Shown here: in pieces, positions 15,655 through 25,873 of the stretch
Layout: each line of letters begins with the position of its first letter
How positions within the stretch are numbered: position 1 is the stretch's first letter
DNA from: Bacteroidota bacterium
GTDB taxonomy: Bacteria > Bacteroidota > Ignavibacteria > Ignavibacteriales > Ignavibacteriaceae
Length of the DNA: 50,474 nt
Assembly: GCA_021824565.1 (NCBI GenBank)
Contig: JAKAKL010000108.1
Span: 1 to 50,474 of the forward strand
Direction: 5' to 3'
Made by a program: the position numbers and the translations under genes
The notes under the pieces: model-generated
The model's input: the letters and a program-made list of their open reading frames with translations, nothing else
Told to the model about the DNA's origin: nothing
Databases searched by the model: none

Positions 15655-16920
15655 TCAAGCATTTATTTGGTTTTGAATTAAAGATTTTATATCGCCCAGG
15701 AGGTACATACTTCCGGCTACAACGAGGCAATCGTCTTTGTTTTTTCTCTTAAATTCTTCTACGAATTTTGCCGGGCTGCTTTCCGGTACCACTTTAAGTG
15801 AAAGCTGGTTCGCCACGTCATGGAGTTCATCCAGCTTGCACGAGCGTTCGGTGTTTACTTCCGTAATGTGTATCTCGTCAAAATGATCCTTCAGAAGGGA
15901 TAGGATTTCTTTTACGGATTTATCCTTCATAACTCCGAAAAGCAAAATTTTTTTTCTATACAGGCTTGAATGCTCTTTGAATTCTTCCATAAAATTATGA
16001 ATGCTTTCAGGGTTATGCGCCGAATCGAAAATGATGTCAGGCTTCTTCCAGAAGAATTCAAACCTGCCCTGGATGCCCGTATTCTTAATAACATTTTTAA
16101 TCCCGTTCTCAATAGCGCGGAAATTATCTATCTCTAAAATTTTAGTAACAGCAAGTGACGCAAGCGCAGCATTATATTTTTGATATTTCCCGTGAAGCGG
16201 CATTTTAAAATCATCAATCTCTATTTCTTCGGTATATAATTCAAGAAAATTTTTTTTCTCTATTACATAATCTTCGATCTTATACAAAATACTTTCGGTA
16301 CTCGCGCATTTTTCTTCAACAACTGTCATAGCTTCTGCCGGGAGCTTGCCTGCAAATACGTGCGAATGCCGTTTTATAATCGCGGCTTTTTCCACCGCAA
16401 TCTCTTTAAGCGTGTTCCCTAAAATATTTGTATGCTCAAGGCTGATAGAAGTAAGGACAACATTCCCCGGTTTAAGAACGTTTGTTGCGTCAAGCCTTCC
16501 GCCTAAGCCTGTTTCAATAACTGCAAAATCAATTTTTTCTTCCGCAAAGTATTGAAAAGCCATTGCTGTGGTTACTTCAAAAAAAGTGAGCTTATGTTCG
16601 TCAATATATCTTTCATTTAGTGAAATGAAATTCGTTACGTATGAATCCGGGATTTGCTTATTGTTTATTTTTATTCTTTCGTTGAAGCGGATAAAATGCG
16701 GTGATGTGTAAAGTCCAACTTTATAATCTAAATCCATCAGGATGCTTGCAATAAAAGATGAAGTGCTTCCCTTCCCATTTGAGCCTGCTACATGAAAGGT
16801 TTTTAATTTCAGCTGGGGGTTTTCCAATCGTTCCAGAAATCCATTTATATTTTCCAGACCGAGTTTCATCCCGAAAGTGTGGAGTGAGAAAAGTTTTTCT
16901 AATGCTTGTTCTACATTCAT
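15655..16920 (-). CDS. folC: Folylpolyglutamate/dihydrofolate synthase
   Basis: FolC adds glutamate to dihydropteroate or to folates. The protein of 421 residues has the Mur-ligase P-loop GSNGKGST, the substrate-site ETGLGGRLDATN, and the HNPES motif of the C-terminal domain. Its ATG overlaps the pyrD stop by 4 bases (ATGA), so translation is coupled, although the two pathways differ. A bifunctional DHFS/FPGS role is likely since no second copy is seen here. Confidence 0.96.
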   Translation of the reverse strand: MNVEQALEKLFSLHTFGMKLGLENINGFLERLENPQLKLKTFHVAGSNGKGSTSSFIASILMDLDYKVGLYTSPHFIRFNERIKINNKQIPDSYVTNFISLNERYIDEHKLTFFEVTTAMAFQYFAEEKIDFAVIETGLGGRLDATNVLKPGNVVLTSISLEHTNILGNTLKEIAVEKAAIIKRHSHVFAGKLPAEAMTVVEEKCASTESILYKIEDYVIEKKNFLELYTEEIEIDDFKMPLHGKYQKYNAALASLAVTKILEIDNFRAIENGIKNVIKNTGIQGRFEFFWKKPDIIFDSAHNPESIHNFMEEFKEHSSLYRKKILLFGVMKDKSVKEILSLLKDHFDEIHITEVNTERSCKLDELHDVANQLSLKVVPESSPAKFVEEFKRKNKDDCLVVAGSMYLLGDIKSLIQNQINA

Positions 16921-17837
16921 TTAAGTTTTAGCGAGCCGGTTAATTCGGAAATCTTTTTTACGTTATATTTAATACAATATTCCTCTAAGCCTTTCAATAT
17001 TTCTTCAGACGCTTTTGGATTTATAAAGTTCACTGTACCTAATTGAATTGCCGATGAGCCTGCAATCATGAATTCAATTACATCCTGCCAATTCATTATT
17101 CCGCCTATGCCAATTACAGGTATTGGAACTCTTTGATTAATTTCTAAAACTTTTGCAAGTGCAACCGGTTTTATTGCAGGACCGGATAAGCCTCCGGTGA
17201 CATTATAAATTTTCGGACGTCTTGTAAAAATATTAAAAGAAGTCCCGACAAGTGTATTGATAGCTGATACTGCATCGCCGCCTTCGTCTTTTACAACCTT
17301 AGCAAAATCAGATATGTATGATACGTTCGGAGATAATTTTATTATAAGAGGCTTGTTCGTTACTGCTTTAACTTTAGCCGTAATTTTTCCGACAGCAGAA
17401 ATATCATTGCCGAACTGCAAGCCGCCTTCTTTTACATTCGGACATGAAACATTAATTTCAAAAGCAGATATGGATCTTTCTTCTGTCAGAATTTTCGTAC
17501 ACTCGATATATTCTTCAATTGTGCTTGCAGCTATATTGCAAATTAAAGGCACATCGAATTTTTTTAAGAATGGGATTTTTTCTTTTAAGAAAACTTCTAC
17601 TCCAACATTAGCAAGACCAATCGCGTTTAACATACCGGCTGGTGTTTCGACAATTCGCTGCGGCGGATTTCCTTTTCTGGGTTTTAAGCTTAAAGATTTT
17701 GTAACGATTCCGCCTATTTTATTCAGATCAATATGCTCCGACATTTCATTGCCGTAGCCAACTGTACCCGAAGCAAGAAGAATTGGATTCCGTAATTTTA
17801 AAGGACCAACTGAAACACTAAGATCAACTTTGTTCAT
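16917..17837 (-). CDS. pyrD: Dihydroorotate dehydrogenase, class 1B catalytic subunit
   Basis: It oxidises dihydroorotate to orotate with FMN in pyrimidine synthesis. The 306-residue protein has NVSCPNVKEGG with the class 1 catalytic cysteine, the NTLVGTSFN segment, and FMN-binding GIGGI. It overlaps pyrK upstream and folC downstream by 4 bases each, and the adjacent PyrK marks it as the NAD-linked class 1B enzyme. It is cytosolic. Confidence 0.96.
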   Translation of the reverse strand: MNKVDLSVSVGPLKLRNPILLASGTVGYGNEMSEHIDLNKIGGIVTKSLSLKPRKGNPPQRIVETPAGMLNAIGLANVGVEVFLKEKIPFLKKFDVPLICNIAASTIEEYIECTKILTEERSISAFEINVSCPNVKEGGLQFGNDISAVGKITAKVKAVTNKPLIIKLSPNVSYISDFAKVVKDEGGDAVSAINTLVGTSFNIFTRRPKIYNVTGGLSGPAIKPVALAKVLEINQRVPIPVIGIGGIMNWQDVIEFMIAGSSAIQLGTVNFINPKASEEILKGLEEYCIKYNVKKISELTGSLKLK

Positions 17838-18598
17838 ATCTCAACATCCTTAACGTTAAAAACAGGTCCGTCTTTGCATACGAGTAAATATTTTTCATGA
17901 TTATGTGTTGATTCAATCGGACAGCCCTGGCATATACCGAAACCGCATGCCATTGCGCATTCGGTAGAGACCTCGCATTCTAAATTATTTTTCAAGCAGA
18001 ATTCCTTTAAAGCTCTAAGCATTGCATTCGGTCCGCACGAAAATATTTTTACTTTTTCATTTTTCAGCAGGTTAATATTGCGATTTAATAAATTTACAAC
18101 CGTACCTTTTAAACCAAGCGAGCCGTCGTCGGTAGATATAAAAATGTTTTCCATTCCATAGGTGATAACATCGCTTTCGGTTTTCCCGCCTACGAAAGAT
18201 ATTATATTTTTTTTATTTCTTTTTAGTTCCCGTATCAAGTATGGAAAAGGTGCAGCGCCTAAACCGCCTGCAACAATAACGGCAGTCTCAAAGTCATCCG
18301 CGTAGGTAAAGCCGTTGCCGAGGGGACCTAAGATGTCTATCGTTTGCCCTTTATGTTTGTGCGCTAAAATTTTAGTCCCTTCGCCGAGCACGTTGAACAT
18401 TATAAAAATATGATCACCTGTAACATCGCAAACACTAAATGGTCTGCGCAGCAATGGATAATAAGTTTCAGAGACTCTGACGTTTAGAAATTGTCCTGGC
18501 TTTATGTTCGAGGCAATATTGGGAGATAATATTTTTAGAAGGTAAATGTTATTGCCAAGTTCTATTGTCTTTGCAACAGGTGCTTCGGTTGTAAGCAA
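17834..18598 (-). CDS. pyrK: Dihydroorotate dehydrogenase electron-transfer subunit
   Basis: The 254-residue flavin/iron-sulfur subunit passes electrons from PyrD to NAD. The FAD site RRPFSVCD and the NAD-site GGLGAAPFPYL are visible, and the C-terminal CAMACGFGICQGC plus a later Cys (LVCKDG) bind the 2Fe-2S cluster. It is the first gene of the pyrK-pyrD-folC set; a 146-bp gap separates it from manC, which may hold the promoter. Confidence 0.95.
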   Translation of the reverse strand: MLTTEAPVAKTIELGNNIYLLKILSPNIASNIKPGQFLNVRVSETYYPLLRRPFSVCDVTGDHIFIMFNVLGEGTKILAHKHKGQTIDILGPLGNGFTYADDFETAVIVAGGLGAAPFPYLIRELKRNKKNIISFVGGKTESDVITYGMENIFISTDDGSLGLKGTVVNLLNRNINLLKNEKVKIFSCGPNAMLRALKEFCLKNNLECEVSTECAMACGFGICQGCPIESTHNHEKYLLVCKDGPVFNVKDVEI

Positions 18599-18744
18599 GT
18601 TAATTCCTTTTGTATAGATAGAAATATTCCGGATTCAATACGCACTATCAAATTTTCGGCTGGATCCATTTGTATAAAACAATCGTAAAAATCTTTATCA
18701 CTAAAATAATAAATAATATTTTTAGAAACGAGGCAGCGCAGGTA

Positions 18745-19815
18745 TCAAAGATGTTCGTTAAGCTTATTAATTTTTAGATAGTCTACAACTTTTTTTACTT
18801 CTTGAGATTGATCCCGTCTGCAGATCAGCAAAGCATCTTTAGTATTTATAACGATAAGATTATCTACTCCAATAACAGCGGCAAATTTTTCCGGAGAAAA
18901 TATATAAGAATCGGTAGTCATGTCTACAAAAATATTTCCGCTGGTAAAATTCCCGTTTGAATTTTTTTCAGATAGTTGATAAACTTCCTCCCAGCTTCCG
19001 ACATCGCTCCATGAAAATTCTCCTTTTATTAAAAAAACCTTTTGAGATTTTTCCATTATTCCGTAATCAATTGAAATGCTGCGAAGCATCCCGTATACAT
19101 TAGATAAAACATCCTTATAGCCGGGCGAATTAATTTCCTTTTCTACTTTTTCCAGGCCTTCAAATAAATCAGGCATATAACTTTTTATTTCTTCAAGAAT
19201 AACATCTGTGCGCCATATAAACATTCCGCTGTTCCAGAAAAAATCCCCGCTTTCTAAAAATCTTACGGCTGTTGCATAATTCGGTTTCTCCGCGAATGTG
19301 TATACTTTAAAAATATTTTCTGAAACTTCTTTTTCATCTATTTGAATATAGCCGTAGCCGGTTTCAGGTCGCGTCGGTTTTATTCCAATCGTTACCAGAC
19401 CTTTGAAATTATATGCGAAGGCTGCCGCCGTTAGGATTGTCTTATGAAATAATTCTTTTTCTTTAATAATATGGTCTGCCGGCAGTACTACTGTTACGCC
19501 GTCTTTAGCCTTTTGACTAACGATTATAGACGCCAATCCGATGCACGCCGCCGTATTTCTGCCGAACGGCTCTTCGATAATATTTTCTGCAGGTATTTCC
19601 GTTAGCTGATTTATAATTTCCTCTTTTTGAATTTTGTTAGTAATGACAAAAATATTTTCCTTCTTTACAATGCCGTCCAGTCTTTTCACGGTATCCTGGA
19701 TCATTGTATTGCTGCCGAAAATTTTAAGTAATTGCTTCGGCGTTTTTTCTTTGCTCCTCGGCCAGAATCTTGAACCAACGCCTCCTGCCATTATAACTGC
19801 AAACAATTCCATCAA
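18745..19815 (-). CDS. manC: Mannose-1-phosphate guanylyltransferase
   Basis: The enzyme makes GDP-mannose from mannose-1-phosphate and GTP for surface polysaccharides. The 356-residue protein has the nucleotidyltransferase signature AGGVGSRFWPRSKEKTPKQ, the catalytic-site block FAEKPN and GMFIWR. It lacks the fused phosphomannose isomerase domain of bifunctional enzymes. Its start overlaps the preceding unknown gene by 4 bases, giving an alr-unknown-manC transcription unit related to cell-wall building. Confidence 0.93.
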   Translation of the reverse strand: MMELFAVIMAGGVGSRFWPRSKEKTPKQLLKIFGSNTMIQDTVKRLDGIVKKENIFVITNKIQKEEIINQLTEIPAENIIEEPFGRNTAACIGLASIIVSQKAKDGVTVVLPADHIIKEKELFHKTILTAAAFAYNFKGLVTIGIKPTRPETGYGYIQIDEKEVSENIFKVYTFAEKPNYATAVRFLESGDFFWNSGMFIWRTDVILEEIKSYMPDLFEGLEKVEKEINSPGYKDVLSNVYGMLRSISIDYGIMEKSQKVFLIKGEFSWSDVGSWEEVYQLSEKNSNGNFTSGNIFVDMTTDSYIFSPEKFAAVIGVDNLIVINTKDALLICRRDQSQEVKKVVDYLKINKLNEHL

Positions 19816-20714
19816 ATATTTTCCTTAACTTTTATAGTTTGAATTTCTTTGCCGAATTCTTCGGCTCTGTTTAAATAAGTCGTAATATCCACTTCCTTGC
19901 CGCGGACCAAAGCTACAATTACAATCAAACATGCTCTTATTGATTCGGACGTTTCCCTGCTCTGAATCAGGTCATGATTTTTTAACAGCAGAAGCGACTT
20001 TGAGACAATCCAGTGCATGTTGGCAATTATATCGAAGCCTATTTTTGCAGATATATCGCCGTTGTTTTTCATTGTCTTTGCCAGAGAGATTAATTCATCA
20101 TCTTTAATTTCACTTCTGCCAAGCTGCTTTAAAATATTATCTACCGGCTTAATTGTTTTTAATATTTCCGTCTCGTAATTCTGGAAAAATATATCCTCAT
20201 CATTTTTATCATCTTCAAGGATAAGCTTCTCTTTTAACTTTTTATTTTCCGATTCTTCAAAGAACGTTTCGCTTTCCTTTCTCTTCGATAAATCTATACT
20301 GATTCCATTTTCACTTTCATCCGAAGCGGGCATTTCATCTGGCGTCGATTTAATTTCTTCCGCCGCACTATTATTTAATTTTTCAAGAGCTGTTTTAAAA
20401 GTGGCTGGATTTACCATGTCGAGCATGTGGCTCAAGTCTTTAATCAAGTACTGGCTGTGCTCTTTAAATTTTTCGGAAAGCTTAAATAAATCAATTTGCG
20501 ATTGTGTAAGATAAGTATAGATTTCATTCAGCCTGATTGCAAGAGTAGAAAGCTCGGTAATCTTCTTCATGCTTTTGATGTCGGCTTCGAGATTTTCAGA
20601 CTTAACAATTGCTTCGCGAAGCAAGGCGACAACTTCAATTTTTTGAGTGCTGAGTCTTAAATTATTTGAAGCCGCGGAAATGCTTTGGATAATATATTGC
20701 TTTGTTAATTCCAT
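19812..20714 (-). CDS. Unknown two-domain helical protein between alr and manC
   Basis: This 300-residue protein is not recognised. It has no signal peptide or membrane segment. Residues 1-120 form a series of amphipathic helices. Residues about 120-175 are a charged, Glu/Asp/Lys-rich linker. Residues about 180-300 are helical again, including GFDIIANMHWIVSKSLLLL and ESIRACLIVIVALVRG. Both halves could be helical bundles. The ATG follows the alr stop codon immediately, and the end overlaps manC by 4 bases, so it belongs firmly to this operon. A structural or regulatory role in envelope precursor supply is conceivable but not shown. Confidence 0.7.
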   Translation of the reverse strand: MELTKQYIIQSISAASNNLRLSTQKIEVVALLREAIVKSENLEADIKSMKKITELSTLAIRLNEIYTYLTQSQIDLFKLSEKFKEHSQYLIKDLSHMLDMVNPATFKTALEKLNNSAAEEIKSTPDEMPASDESENGISIDLSKRKESETFFEESENKKLKEKLILEDDKNDEDIFFQNYETEILKTIKPVDNILKQLGRSEIKDDELISLAKTMKNNGDISAKIGFDIIANMHWIVSKSLLLLKNHDLIQSRETSESIRACLIVIVALVRGKEVDITTYLNRAEEFGKEIQTIKVKENI

Positions 20715-21836
20715 TTACTTTTTATAAACCCGCGGAACTCTTTTGCTTATTCCGCATGTAATTTCATAAGGAATTGTATTTAAAATTTTTGCCCAGTCCC
20801 ATGCATCAATTTTATGATTTCCGTGTTTGCCCAACAAAATAACTTTATCTTCAGGTTTTATATTTGCGTCATTTACATCAAACATAATTCTGTCCATTGT
20901 AACCGTACCAATCTGCCGGACGATTTTGCCTTTAATAATAGCTGCTGCAAAGTTAGTCAAATTACGATTAAAACCATCGGCATATCCAATCGGCACGGAA
21001 ACAATTTTTGTAGTCCTTACTGCCGTAAATTTTCTTCCATAGCTTACCGTCTCTCCAGCTTTGATTTCCTTAATACTCGTTACCTTGGAATGCAGCGACA
21101 TTACCGGTCTCAAAGGAATTGTCCGCTGAACTTCAAGCGAAGGGTAATATCCGTAGATTAAAATCCCAGGTCTAACCATATCAAAATACGATTCCGGCAA
21201 GCTTAGAACAGCGCCGCTGTTGGCTGCATGAACTAATCCGTAATTTATTTTTGCAGCATTAAGTTTAGATAGGAAATTCTTAAAGCGTTCGGTTTGAAGA
21301 TCGGCGAACTTTTTATCTATTTCGTCGGCGGTTGCATAATGAGTATAAATACCGTCTATTACAAAATTTTTATTCAAAGAAATTTTTTTGACAAAATTAA
21401 AAGCCTCATAATAGTCAATGCCAAGGCGGTTCATTCCGGTATCAATCTTAATATGAATTTTTAATTTTATATTCTTTGAAAATTTCTTCTTTGCATTTAA
21501 TAATATACGCAGATGATATTCTGAAAAAACAGTCGGGATTAAATTATATTTAAAAATTAATTCAGCTTGTTCTCTATTAAAGGGATCAAAAACAAGAATT
21601 GGCTGGCTTACTTTTAAACGACGAAGTTCAACAGCTTCTTCAGGAATAGCAACGGCAAAATAATCAGGCTTTTTATTGCCTAAAGAATTTAGTGACTTTG
21701 CAACTTCGCCAACTCCGTGCCCGTAGGCATCGGCTTTAACAACTGCCATTATTTTTTTGTCTTTAATTTTTCGGCGTATGTTTAAAAAATTATATTTTAA
21801 ATTTGATAAATTTATTACTGCAAAAGTAGGACGCAT
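20715..21836 (-). CDS. alr: Alanine racemase
   Basis: PLP-dependent interconversion of L- and D-alanine for peptidoglycan. The PLP lysine lies in AVVKADAYGHG and the catalytic tyrosine segment follows GETVSYGRKF; the C-terminal block has VTMDRIMFDVND. I chose the ATG at 21836 (MRPTFAVINLSNLKYN), the usual family start; an in-frame ATG at 21890 would add 18 unusual hydrophobic residues. It is the first gene of alr-unknown-manC. Confidence 0.95.
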   Translation of the reverse strand: MRPTFAVINLSNLKYNFLNIRRKIKDKKIMAVVKADAYGHGVGEVAKSLNSLGNKKPDYFAVAIPEEAVELRRLKVSQPILVFDPFNREQAELIFKYNLIPTVFSEYHLRILLNAKKKFSKNIKLKIHIKIDTGMNRLGIDYYEAFNFVKKISLNKNFVIDGIYTHYATADEIDKKFADLQTERFKNFLSKLNAAKINYGLVHAANSGAVLSLPESYFDMVRPGILIYGYYPSLEVQRTIPLRPVMSLHSKVTSIKEIKAGETVSYGRKFTAVRTTKIVSVPIGYADGFNRNLTNFAAAIIKGKIVRQIGTVTMDRIMFDVNDANIKPEDKVILLGKHGNHKIDAWDWAKILNTIPYEITCGISKRVPRVYKK

Positions 21837-22168
21837 CAAAATTTCATAAATTGTTGGCAAAAATATACTTTTTATGAAAGTTATAATCAATTAAACTAAT
21901 TATATTGATTCATTAAAGATTTTATTTAATATATTTCTTTTTTTGCTTCTCTCATGTGAGAATACTTTTTGCCTTACCATCTTAATATTGAAAAATCTAA
22001 ATTTATTTAGTACATCATTTGAATAACTTGCCGACTTAATATTATCTTTTTGCTTGGCATATATATTGTTTTGGTTTAAGCGATTTTATTTAAGACATGA
22101 ATTTAACTTTACTTATTTCTTGACATTACTTTGAGGTTATTTTAATTTCAAATAATAAATTTTTTTAA
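21837..22168. other. Divergent intergenic region between alr and nuo operon
   Basis: These 332 AT-rich bases hold the promoters of alr (minus) and nuo (plus). Apart from the candidate promoter at 22120-22148, no operator, riboswitch or ORF was recognised. Confidence 0.6.
22120..22148 (+). promoter_or_regulatory. Candidate nuo operon promoter
   Basis: A perfect TTGACA at 22120-22125 is followed after 17 bases by TAATTT (22143-22148), a weak match to TATAAT. The nuoA ATG is 20 bases further on. Confidence 0.4.
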
Positions 22169-22600
22169 ATGATGCTAACAGAATTTGGTAAAATATTCGT
22201 TTTTATTTTAGTAGCCGTTTTTTTTGTGGTTGTAGCTGTAATCGCTGCTAAATTTGTCAGACCCAAAAGACCAACTCACGAAAAACTTTTAACTTACGAA
22301 TGCGGCGAAAATATTATCGGCTCTCCATGGGTTAAATTCAACATTAGGTTTTATGTAGTTGCTCTTATCTTTTTAATTTTTGATGTTGAAGTTGTACTTT
22401 TAATACCGTGGGCTTTGGTTTATAAGCAGTTCGGATTGGAAGGATTTCTGATCGGAGCAATTTTTCTTTTTCTGCTTGGTCTTGGAATGGCATACGAGTG
22501 GCGCAAGGGTGATCTCGAATGGGTCAAACCAAAAGTGATCCCGCCTGCTTTAAAAAAAGAAGTGACTGCCGAACAAGTTACTGAAGAAGTTACAGCCTAG
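22169..22600 (+). CDS. nuoA: NADH-quinone oxidoreductase subunit A
   Basis: A small membrane subunit of 143 residues with three transmembrane helices (about 8-30, 62-85 and 90-110). The family marks YECGENIIGSPWVKF and FDVEVVLLIPWA are present; the first contains the conserved loop cysteine near the quinone site. A polar, Glu/Val-rich tail of about 20 residues follows the last helix. It is the first gene of the eleven-gene complex I operon. Two ATG codons in tandem (22169 and 22172) both fit. Confidence 0.96.
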   Translation: MMLTEFGKIFVFILVAVFFVVVAVIAAKFVRPKRPTHEKLLTYECGENIIGSPWVKFNIRFYVVALIFLIFDVEVVLLIPWALVYKQFGLEGFLIGAIFLFLLGLGMAYEWRKGDLEWVKPKVIPPALKKEVTAEQVTEEVTA

Positions 22601-22641
22601 ATTTTATAAGAAATTTTTATTTATAAAACAATAATAATGTC

Positions 22642-23130
22642 ATGGGTTTATTAGATAAACAGTTTAACGACGATAACATTGTAATAACAAAAGTAGATGA
22701 CCTGCTTAACTGGGCAAGGCTTTCATCATTATGGCAGGTTGGCTTTGGTCTTGCCTGCTGCGCAATTGAAATGATGGCGACTTCTGCTTCTCATTATGAC
22801 TTCGACCGTTTCGGAGTTATTCCGCGCCCTTCACCTCGTCAATCCGATGTTATTATTATTTCTGGTACTGTCACTCTTAAAATGGCAACGCGTGTAAAAA
22901 GATTGTACGAGCAAATGCCCGACCCTAAGTACGTAATTTCAATGGGAAGCTGCTCTAACTGCGGCGGACCTTATTGGGAACACGGTTACCATGTTTTAAA
23001 AGGAGTCGATAGGGTTATCCCTGTCGACGTTTATGTCCCTGGCTGCCCTCCTCGACCGGAAGCATTATTAGAAGGCTTATTAAAGCTTCAGGAAAAAATT
23101 AGAAATGAATCTTTGGTGAAGAAAAGCTGA
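22642..23130 (+). CDS. nuoB: NADH-quinone oxidoreductase subunit B
   Basis: This subunit carries the N2 4Fe-4S cluster that reduces quinone. In the 162 residues, the ligands appear as the tandem Cys39-Cys40 in [10 protein letters not shown], Cys104 in GSCSNCGG, and Cys135 in VPGCPPRP. It sits at the membrane face together with NuoC, D and I. The stop codon overlaps the nuoC start by one base. Confidence 0.98.
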   Translation: MGLLDKQFNDDNIVITKVDDLLNWARLSSLWQVGFGLACCAIEMMATSASHYDFDRFGVIPRPSPRQSDVIIISGTVTLKMATRVKRLYEQMPDPKYVISMGSCSNCGGPYWEHGYHVLKGVDRVIPVDVYVPGCPPRPEALLEGLLKLQEKIRNESLVKKS

Positions 23131-23660
23131 TGAAATCTACGGAAGAAATTTTTGAAATCCTTAAAGCTAATTTTGGGGAATCTATTTTAGAATTAGTTGC
23201 AGCGGTTCCTGTCGAAAAATTTATTCGCATCAATCAACTTGAAATTGATAAAGTTTGTTTGTTCTTGAGAGACGATCAAGATTTATTATTTGACAGCTTA
23301 ATGAACCTATCCGGCGTTGATGATGCTAACGGTAAAAAAGTTGCTTCTGAAAATGGAGATCAAATAATTTCTGGCGGAACGCTTTCAGTTTATTATCATC
23401 TCGAATCGACAAAGTACCGACATAAATTAGTTTTAAAAACGTCGGCAGAACGTGAAAAGCCTGACATTATTTCCGTATCTAATGTTTGGCGCCATGCAGA
23501 CTGGCATGAGCGCGAAGCTTATGACTTGCTTGGAATAAATTTCCTAAACCATCCTGATCTCAGAAGAATTTTGATGCCTTATGACTGGGAAGCGGGCTAT
23601 CCATTAAGAAAAGATTATAAAAATCCTGAGTTTTATCAGGGCATGAAAGTTCCTTATTAA
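23130..23660 (+). CDS. nuoC: NADH-quinone oxidoreductase subunit C
   Basis: The 30-kDa-type subunit (176 residues) of the connecting module. The signature WHEREAYDLLGINFLNHPDLRRILMP (positions around 128-153) and the ending YPLRKDY are clear. It is a separate protein rather than fused to NuoD as in enterobacteria. A 23-base gap precedes nuoD. Confidence 0.96.
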   Translation: MKSTEEIFEILKANFGESILELVAAVPVEKFIRINQLEIDKVCLFLRDDQDLLFDSLMNLSGVDDANGKKVASENGDQIISGGTLSVYYHLESTKYRHKLVLKTSAEREKPDIISVSNVWRHADWHEREAYDLLGINFLNHPDLRRILMPYDWEAGYPLRKDYKNPEFYQGMKVPY

Positions 23661-23683
23661 AAACTTATTTACTATAAATTAAA

Positions 23684-24799
23684 ATGGCTCTAAAAACCGA
23701 AGAAATGATTTTGAACATGGGACCTCAGCACCCGTCTACTCACGGCGTGCTTAGGCTGGAACTTGAACTTGAGGGCGAAATTATTATTGGCGCCAAGCCG
23801 CATATTGGATATCTTCATCGCTGTTTCGAAAAACATTGCGAAGCAATGACATATCCCCAGGTTACTCCTTATACGGACAGAATGGATTATCTAGCTTCTA
23901 TGTATAATGAGTTTGGCTATGCGCTGGCAGTAGAAAAATTACTTGGCATCCAGGTTCCTGAACGAGTAGAATATATTAGAGTGATTATGGGCGAGTTCCA
24001 AAGAATCGCTTCACACCTTGTGGCAATTGGAACTTATGGATTGGACATTGGAGCGATGACTCCTTTCCTATACTGCTTTAGAGACCGCGAAAGAATTTTA
24101 AGCCTATTCGAACAAACATGCGGTGCAAGGCTTCTTTACAATTATATTTGGGTTGGCGGTCTTTCACATGATCTTCATCCGGATTTTATAAATCAAGCAA
24201 AAGATTTCATAAAATATTTCCGACCAAAAATAAAAGAGCTAAACGATCTTCTTACCAACAATAAAATTTTTATTGACAGAACCGCTAACGTCGGTATTTT
24301 GCCGCTTGACTTGGCTATTAACTACGGCATCAGCGGACCTAACTTAAGAGCTAGCGGTTTTAAATGGGACATCAGAAAAGATGATCCTTATTCTGTATAT
24401 AATAAATTTGATTTTGAAATTCCTATCGGCAATGGTACTATGGGAACTGTCGGAGACTGCTGGGACAGGTATTATATCCGCGTCCTTGAAATGGAAGAAA
24501 GCTTAAAAATAATTGAGCAGGCTCTGGAACAAATCCCGGAAGGCGATGTAACTTCTGCAATCCCGAAAAGGATCAAACCGGCAGTTGGACAAGTTTATTC
24601 ACGTGTTGAAAATCCAAGAGGTGAATTAGGATATTTTGTTATGAGCGACGGCTCGGTGAATCCATTTCGTGTAAAAGTGAAAGGTCCGTCGTTCGTTCAT
24701 CTTGGAATAATGAATGAATTATTGAAAGGCTATATGATTGCCGATGTAATAGCAATCTTAGGAAGCATAGATATTGTTTTAGGAGAAGTTGACAGATGA
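23684..24799 (+). CDS. nuoD: NADH-quinone oxidoreductase subunit D
   Basis: The 49-kDa-type subunit forms the quinone cavity with NuoB. The 371-residue sequence begins with [15 protein letters not shown], which holds the loop histidine near the quinone, and has GYLHRCFEK and the C-terminal GEVDR end. Hydrogenase-type metal cysteines are absent, as expected for complex I and not for a hydrogenase. It overlaps nuoH by 4 bases. Confidence 0.98.
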   Translation: MALKTEEMILNMGPQHPSTHGVLRLELELEGEIIIGAKPHIGYLHRCFEKHCEAMTYPQVTPYTDRMDYLASMYNEFGYALAVEKLLGIQVPERVEYIRVIMGEFQRIASHLVAIGTYGLDIGAMTPFLYCFRDRERILSLFEQTCGARLLYNYIWVGGLSHDLHPDFINQAKDFIKYFRPKIKELNDLLTNNKIFIDRTANVGILPLDLAINYGISGPNLRASGFKWDIRKDDPYSVYNKFDFEIPIGNGTMGTVGDCWDRYYIRVLEMEESLKIIEQALEQIPEGDVTSAIPKRIKPAVGQVYSRVENPRGELGYFVMSDGSVNPFRVKVKGPSFVHLGIMNELLKGYMIADVIAILGSIDIVLGEVDR

Positions 24800-25869
24800 T
24801 TTACGATTTCTTTTTGAAAATTACAGGCAGCAATATTCTTGCCTCGATAATTCAAAGCCTTCTACCTTTATTTATTTTTATATTACCTTTTGCACTTTTT
24901 GCAGTCTGGCTTGAAAGAAAAGTTTCGGCTCACATGCAGGATCGCTTAGGTCCCATGAGAGTTGGAAAACATGGTTGGCTTCAAACAGTGGCAGATATTT
25001 TAAAGCTGATTCAAAAAGAAGATATCGTTCCTAACGACGCCGACAAGCCTCTTTTTAATATCGCTCCTATTTTGGTTTTTGTTGGAAGCTACGCCGTGTT
25101 TGCTGCGATTCCATTTTCAGGCGCATTCATTGGTTCTAATATAGATTTAGGAATAATCTTTATAATTGCAGCTTCAGGCTTTGTCGTTGCTGGTATTTTA
25201 ATGGCTGGCTGGGCATCAAATAATAAATATTCTTTGCTTGGAGCAATGAGATCAGCCGCTCAGATTATCAGTTATGAAATACCGACTGTGCTTGTAGTTT
25301 TAACAATTATAATGATTACGGGGACTACAAACCTCGCTACACTTAGCGAAATGCAAACTGGTCATTTCTGGAACTGGATGATCTTCGGCGGTCCAAATTT
25401 TGGGATCGCAAAATTTATTTTCATTCCTTTCATGATAATAAATTTTATTATTATATACATTAGTACTCTTGCAGAGGTTAACCGTACGCCGTTTGATATT
25501 CCGGAAGCAGAGTCGGAACTTGTTTCAGGTTATCATACAGAATATTCCGGGATGAAATTTGCAATGTTCTTTTTAGCCGAGTATGCAAATATGTTTGCAG
25601 TTTCAGCTATTGTTACCGCATTATTCTTCGGCGGCTACCAATCGCCGATTGGATATCTTGGCAATTTATTTGGTGCACATTGGTTAATTCCTATAGAACA
25701 ATTTATTTGGTTCACTGCAAAAGGAATTTTCTTTGTCTTTGTGCAAATGTGGTTAAGATGGACTTTACCCCGACTAAGAGTAGACCAGTTAATGGCTGCT
25801 TGCTGGAAATATCTTATTCCGATTGCGTTTGTTAACTTAATTATTATAGGCTTAATAACGGTTTTATAA
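24796..25869 (+). CDS. nuoH: NADH-quinone oxidoreductase subunit H
   Basis: A membrane subunit of 357 residues with about eight transmembrane helices. It links the quinone site to the proton-pumping arm. Conserved marks are [20 protein letters not shown], the loop [23 protein letters not shown] (charged residues of the E-channel) and [13 protein letters not shown]. It begins in an ATGA overlap with nuoD. Confidence 0.98.
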   Translation: MIYDFFLKITGSNILASIIQSLLPLFIFILPFALFAVWLERKVSAHMQDRLGPMRVGKHGWLQTVADILKLIQKEDIVPNDADKPLFNIAPILVFVGSYAVFAAIPFSGAFIGSNIDLGIIFIIAASGFVVAGILMAGWASNNKYSLLGAMRSAAQIISYEIPTVLVVLTIIMITGTTNLATLSEMQTGHFWNWMIFGGPNFGIAKFIFIPFMIINFIIIYISTLAEVNRTPFDIPEAESELVSGYHTEYSGMKFAMFFLAEYANMFAVSAIVTALFFGGYQSPIGYLGNLFGAHWLIPIEQFIWFTAKGIFFVFVQMWLRWTLPRLRVDQLMAACWKYLIPIAFVNLIIIGLITVL

Positions 25870-25873
25870 AATC

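Noticed and set aside
21837-22168. Riboswitch or attenuator before the nuo operon
   Set aside because: No stable hairpin series or known aptamer pattern was seen in this AT-rich stretch.
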